The notes under the pieces: generated by a model
The model's input: only the letters and a program-made list of their open reading frames with translations
What the model was told of the DNA's origin: nothing
Database searches by the model: none
Assembly: GCA_017623335.1 (NCBI GenBank)
Contig: JAGAPI010000193.1
Coordinates: forward strand, 1 to 6,703
Origin: Prevotella sp.
GTDB taxonomy: Bacteria; Bacteroidota; Bacteroidia; Bacteroidales; Bacteroidaceae
Direction: 5' to 3'
Length of the DNA stretch: 6,703 nt
Made by a program: the position numbers and the translations under genes
Part shown: positions 5,731 to 6,703 of the stretch, one piece after another
How positions within the stretch are numbered: position 1 is the first letter of the stretch
Layout: every line of letters starts with the position of its first letter

Positions 5731-5741
5731 GAGTAGAAGGA

Positions 5742-6703
5742 TTATTTTTCCGCGAGTTTCTTCATCACTTCCTCGTAGTCGGGAATCCAGTCGTAGAATT
5801 CATCCTTGGGCTTCGCCTTCAATTCCTGCAGACGGTCGCCCACGAGCTTTGTGATAGCCTTATGCAGCTTTTTGTCCTTGCCGCAGTCGGGGCTGTCGGT
5901 GTAGTCCTCGCCGAGAGTGCCAATCATATAGTCGGTAGCCTTGTACTTCTTGTCGTATTTCAGCACGTAGTCGGCAGCCAGCTTGAAGTTGCCGGTCTTC
6001 TGCGCCGCCTTGGCGCGCACGTTCCACGAAATTTTCTCGGCGCTCTCCACGTTGCGCTCCGCCATCTCCCTTTCCACGGCGGTCATAAGCGAGTCGCTGA
6101 AGTGATACTTCTTGTCGTCGCCCCAGTAGATGCTCTTTTCGGCGGTGTTAAACCACACATACCATATTTTCCAGTCGACATCCTTCTTGGGATAGTGCTT
6201 ATATAGCTCGTCCTTGTTGTTGCTGAAGAAAATGAAAGCCGGCGAGTCCTTGTCCTCAGTGAACCTCATCAGCGCATTGTACAGCGCGGAGTCGGTGAAG
6301 AGCGTCTGCTCCCTGCCCTTAATCAGCTCCTCGGTCACAGCCTCAGCTTTCTTGCTCTGCATGGCGTCGTCGAGCACGCGCAGGTAGGCATAGATGAAAG
6401 CCGTGTCGCGCCTGCCGGCGTCATACTTGGCGTTCATTGCCGCAAGGCTCTCCTCGCCCAGTCCGCCCTTGACCTTCTCCACAAACTTGGCGGCATCTGA
6501 AGCAGCGCCCACGATGCGGTTTACCTCATTGCCCGATGCGTCGAGGAAAAGCATGGTGGGGAATGCCCTCACGCTGTACTTCTTCTGCAGCTCCACGCCC
6601 TCGCCTTTCTCCATGTCCTTTTTCAGACACACGAAAGTCTTGTTGAAGAAGTCGCCCACGACCTTCTGCGGGAAAATCTCGCGTGCCATTCTCTTGCAAG
6701 GCC
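5742..6703 (-). CDS. Thioredoxin-fold protein with long helical C-terminal region, N-terminus cut by the right edge
   Basis: At least 319 residues are visible. The ATG at 6689 is internal: the frame continues upstream as Pro-Cys-Lys-Arg to the window end, preceded by the partial codon nGG. This reads as the end of a CxPC redox motif (CGPC if the codon is GGG), so the first active-site Cys and any signal peptide are off window. The thioredoxin fold continues with AREIFPQKVVGDFFN and YSVRAFPTMLFLD, whose Pro (44 from the internal Met) is the cis-proline next to the active site. From about residue 80 the protein is charged, probably helical and TPR-like, with no motif I can name. Bacteroidetes relatives of this design are usually exported and reduce or form disulfides in the envelope, but export cannot be judged here. 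It is convergent with the regulator gene and probably not in its operon. The fold is firm, the exact substrate unknown. Confidence 0.85.
   Translation of the reverse strand, partial: PCKRMAREIFPQKVVGDFFNKTFVCLKKDMEKGEGVELQKKYSVRAFPTMLFLDASGNEVNRIVGAASDAAKFVEKVKGGLGEESLAAMNAKYDAGRRDTAFIYAYLRVLDDAMQSKKAEAVTEELIKGREQTLFTDSALYNALMRFTEDKDSPAFIFFSNNKDELYKHYPKKDVDWKIWYVWFNTAEKSIYWGDDKKYHFSDSLMTAVEREMAERNVESAEKISWNVRAKAAQKTGNFKLAADYVLKYDKKYKATDYMIGTLGEDYTDSPDCGKDKKLHKAITKLVGDRLQELKAKPKDEFYDWIPDYEEVMKKLAEK

Noticed and set aside
6687..6689. ATG at 6689 as the start of the thioredoxin-like gene
   Set aside because: The upstream codons give Pro-Cys-Lys-Arg, the end of a CxPC active site, so the gene continues past the window.

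Overview
The window looks like a piece of a Bacteroidales chromosome, most likely Prevotellaceae. This rests on three things: an outer-membrane barrel protein ending in the YRFGGYKEKK...DTSR tail common in this order, predicted promoters of the Bacteroidetes form (-33 TTG and -7 TAnnTTTG), and starts preceded by AT-rich DNA rather than Shine-Dalgarno sequences. Coding DNA is fairly GC-rich, while the gaps between genes are AT-rich or made of short-period repeats. The genus is an inference.

Layout, left to right. (1) 2-478 (+): C-terminal part of an M24B Xaa-Pro aminopeptidase, cut by the left edge. (2) 476-598: a 34-bp inverted repeat built of TGAAGAA heptamers; the outermost TGA of each arm is the stop codon of one of the two convergent genes. 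(3) 596-2686 (-): a TonB-receptor-like outer-membrane barrel protein. (4) 2687-3100: a 414-bp divergent intergenic region with seven tandem 24-bp repeats (14 GGGTC-type half-sites) and one predicted promoter in each direction. (5) 3101-4687 (+): a membrane sensor histidine kinase. (6) 4688-4929: an unusually long kinase-regulator gap holding two 105-bp tandem copies and heptamer repeats that run into the next start codon. (7) 4930-5634 (+): an OmpR/PhoB-family response regulator. (8) 5635-5741: seven 9-bp repeats and a perfect 11-bp hairpin. (9) 5742-6703 (-): a thioredoxin-fold protein whose N-terminus, including the first active-site cysteine, lies beyond the right edge.

Functionally the core is a two-component system divergent from an outer-membrane receptor. 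The simplest model is that the kinase senses an envelope signal and the regulator controls the barrel gene, perhaps through the 24-bp array: the 11-bp spacing inside each unit matches the direct-repeat spacing used by OmpR/PhoB regulators. The best predicted barrel promoter lies beyond the array, so the array would also be transcribed in a leader of about 230 nt. The peptidase and the thioredoxin-like gene are probably unrelated neighbours.

I found no clearly new multi-gene system. The points most worth attention are the structured array and the fact that all four intergenic gaps hold different short-period repeats.
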